NCBI GenBank assembly: GCA_027487145.1
Contig: JAIYEC010000056.1
Coordinates: 1-15,289 of the forward strand
Source of the DNA: a bacterium
GTDB taxonomy: Bacteria > Patescibacteriota > Minisyncoccia > Phycocordibacterales > UBA918
Direction: 5' to 3'
Length of the DNA: 15,289 nt
Part shown: positions 14,292 to 15,289 of the stretch, piece by piece
Numbering within the stretch: position 1 is the stretch's first letter
Layout: each line of letters starts with the position of its first letter
Translations under genes and position numbers: made by a program
The notes under the pieces: model-generated
Database searches by the model: none
Seen by the model: only the letters and a program-made list of their open reading frames with translations
What the model was told of the DNA's origin: nothing

Positions 14292-14300
14292 TGCTAGTCT
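14292..14300 (+). promoter_or_regulatory. Extended -10 before ychF
   Basis: TGC plus TAGTCT (14295-14300) lies nine bases before ATG 14310. The hexamer is a weaker match, but it repeats the TGC-TA pattern and spacing seen at the other genes of the window. Confidence 0.45.
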
Positions 14301-14309
14301 TACGCGCAT

Positions 14310-15289
14310 ATGTCACTATCTGTTGGAATTGTTGGACTTCCCAATGTGGGAAAATCAACCCTGTTTACCGCCCTCACCCGAAATGAGGTTCTTATTGCTA
14401 ATTATCCTTTCGCTACCATCGACCCTTCAGTTGGGGTAGTGGCTGTGCCAGACAATCGACTAAAGACTCTCTCAGCTATTTCTGGTTCAGAAAAAACTAT
14501 CCCCGCGGTGGTTGAATTCGTTGATATTGCGGGGCTCGTGAAAGGTGCCTCAGCTGGAGAAGGTTTGGGAAATAAGTTTCTCGCTAACATTAGAGAGACT
14601 GACATGATTGCTGAAGTGGTTCGTATCTTTGAAGATGATGATATTCACCATGTCGAAGGAACTATCGACCCAATGGGTGATATTGAGACAATTAATCTTG
14701 AGCTCATCATGGCAGATGCTGAAACAGTGTCAAAAAGAATGGGTACACTAGAACGTGATGTACGAGCCGGAAACAAAGAAGCAGTAGCACTCAAGATAGT
14801 GCTAGAGCGGATGTTATCTCACCTAGAAGCCGGGAACCTCGCTAACTCACTTGAAGTGACTGATGAAGAAAAAAAGCTCCTTAAAGGCCTTCATCTCCTC
14901 ACACTCAAACCATTTTTGTATGTCTGCAATAAGAAGCAGGGAGCGTACAACTTAGATGAACATGGTGATGAACGATGGCAAGAACTTACCACCTTCTTTG
15001 AAAAATCTGGTTCAGAATACGTCGTGGTAGACGCTGGCATGGAACATGAATTACGTGACATGGAAGAGGATGAAAAGACTGAATTTCGTCGTGAATATGG
15101 TGCCCAAAACAGCGGAGTAGAGTCACTCATTCGTGCTTGCTACAATCGTCTTGGTCTCATGAGTTACTTCACAACCGGTGAAAAAGAGACCCGCGCGTGG
15201 ACAGTACCAATTGGTTCGACCGGTCCACAGGCCGGCGCAGCCATTCACTCAGACTTTGAAACAAAATACATCAGAGCTCAAGTGGTTAC
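14310..15289 (+). CDS. ychF: YchF/OLA1-family P-loop NTPase, 3' end outside window
   Basis: The frame is open to the window end and gives 326 residues of a family whose members are about 360, so roughly 35-40 residues, including the end of the TGS domain, are missing. Seen are the Walker A GLPNVGKST (9-17), switch region NYPFATIDP (31-39), DIAGLVKGASAGEGLGNKFL (G3 and following; 72-79 and 80-91), the HVEGTIDPMGDIETINLEL block (114-132), the coiled-coil (about 135-200), and a C-terminal TGS start with GSTGPQAGAAIHSDFE (302-317). YchF is a ribosome-associated, translation-linked ATPase/GTPase of the Obg group. The G4 position is CNKKQ (Asn207-Gln210), where the family usually has N-x-x-E and GTPases have NKxD; this is unusual. 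Confidence 0.95.
   Translation, partial: MSLSVGIVGLPNVGKSTLFTALTRNEVLIANYPFATIDPSVGVVAVPDNRLKTLSAISGSEKTIPAVVEFVDIAGLVKGASAGEGLGNKFLANIRETDMIAEVVRIFEDDDIHHVEGTIDPMGDIETINLELIMADAETVSKRMGTLERDVRAGNKEAVALKIVLERMLSHLEAGNLANSLEVTDEEKKLLKGLHLLTLKPFLYVCNKKQGAYNLDEHGDERWQELTTFFEKSGSEYVVVDAGMEHELRDMEEDEKTEFRREYGAQNSGVESLIRACYNRLGLMSYFTTGEKETRAWTVPIGSTGPQAGAAIHSDFETKYIRAQVV

Overview
The window looks like a piece of a small-genome, Patescibacteria/CPR-type bacterium, most likely of the Parcubacteria group. This is inferred from the gene mix and compact layout; there is no 16S rRNA here to prove it. The supporting signs are a short F-type ATPase epsilon subunit, a eukaryotic-type phosphomannomutase-like HAD protein, several small unrecognised proteins, very short intergenic gaps, and start codons placed directly after -10 boxes with no Shine-Dalgarno sequence. 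All 13 complete reading frames end in TAA or TAG and none in TGA. Glycine is encoded by ordinary GGN codons, so nothing suggests TGA has been reassigned.

Layout. 1-1090 (+): atpC with a strong terminator, then a membrane-anchored SIMPL-domain protein. 1091-1580: a promoter, tRNA-Ala(GGC), and about 350 bases without a gene that are packed with hairpins. The wobble pairs and a GAAA tetraloop favour a + strand RNA; I could not assign it to a known class. 1581-3183 (-): a two-gene operon of an extradiol dioxygenase/glyoxalase-fold protein and an alpha/beta hydrolase, resembling the MhqO/MhqD quinone-response pair of Bacillus. 3283-6269 (+): a P1B-4-type metal-efflux ATPase followed by an MgtE-type transporter that lacks the usual N-domain. 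6293-6994 (-): the HAD protein. 7063-7587 (+): an unrecognised polytopic membrane protein. 7626-12302 (-): an RND-type efflux operon. Its RND pump gene is intact, but the membrane fusion protein gene is split by an in-frame TAA. 12409-15289 (+): a 104-aa helical protein, a flavodoxin-fold NAD(P)H oxidoreductase, an SppA-like S49 peptidase, and the start of the GTPase/ATPase gene ychF, which runs off the window.

Themes. Much of the window concerns stress and export: quinone or electrophile handling (dioxygenase, esterase, flavin reductase), metal homeostasis (P1B-4 ATPase, MgtE-like), multidrug-type efflux (RND/MFP), and envelope proteolysis (SppA). The observations most worth following are the structured RNA locus beside tRNA-Ala, the nonsense codon in the fusion protein, the repeated leaderless promoter architecture that also corrects several starts, and the Mhq-like pair in a presumed reduced genome.
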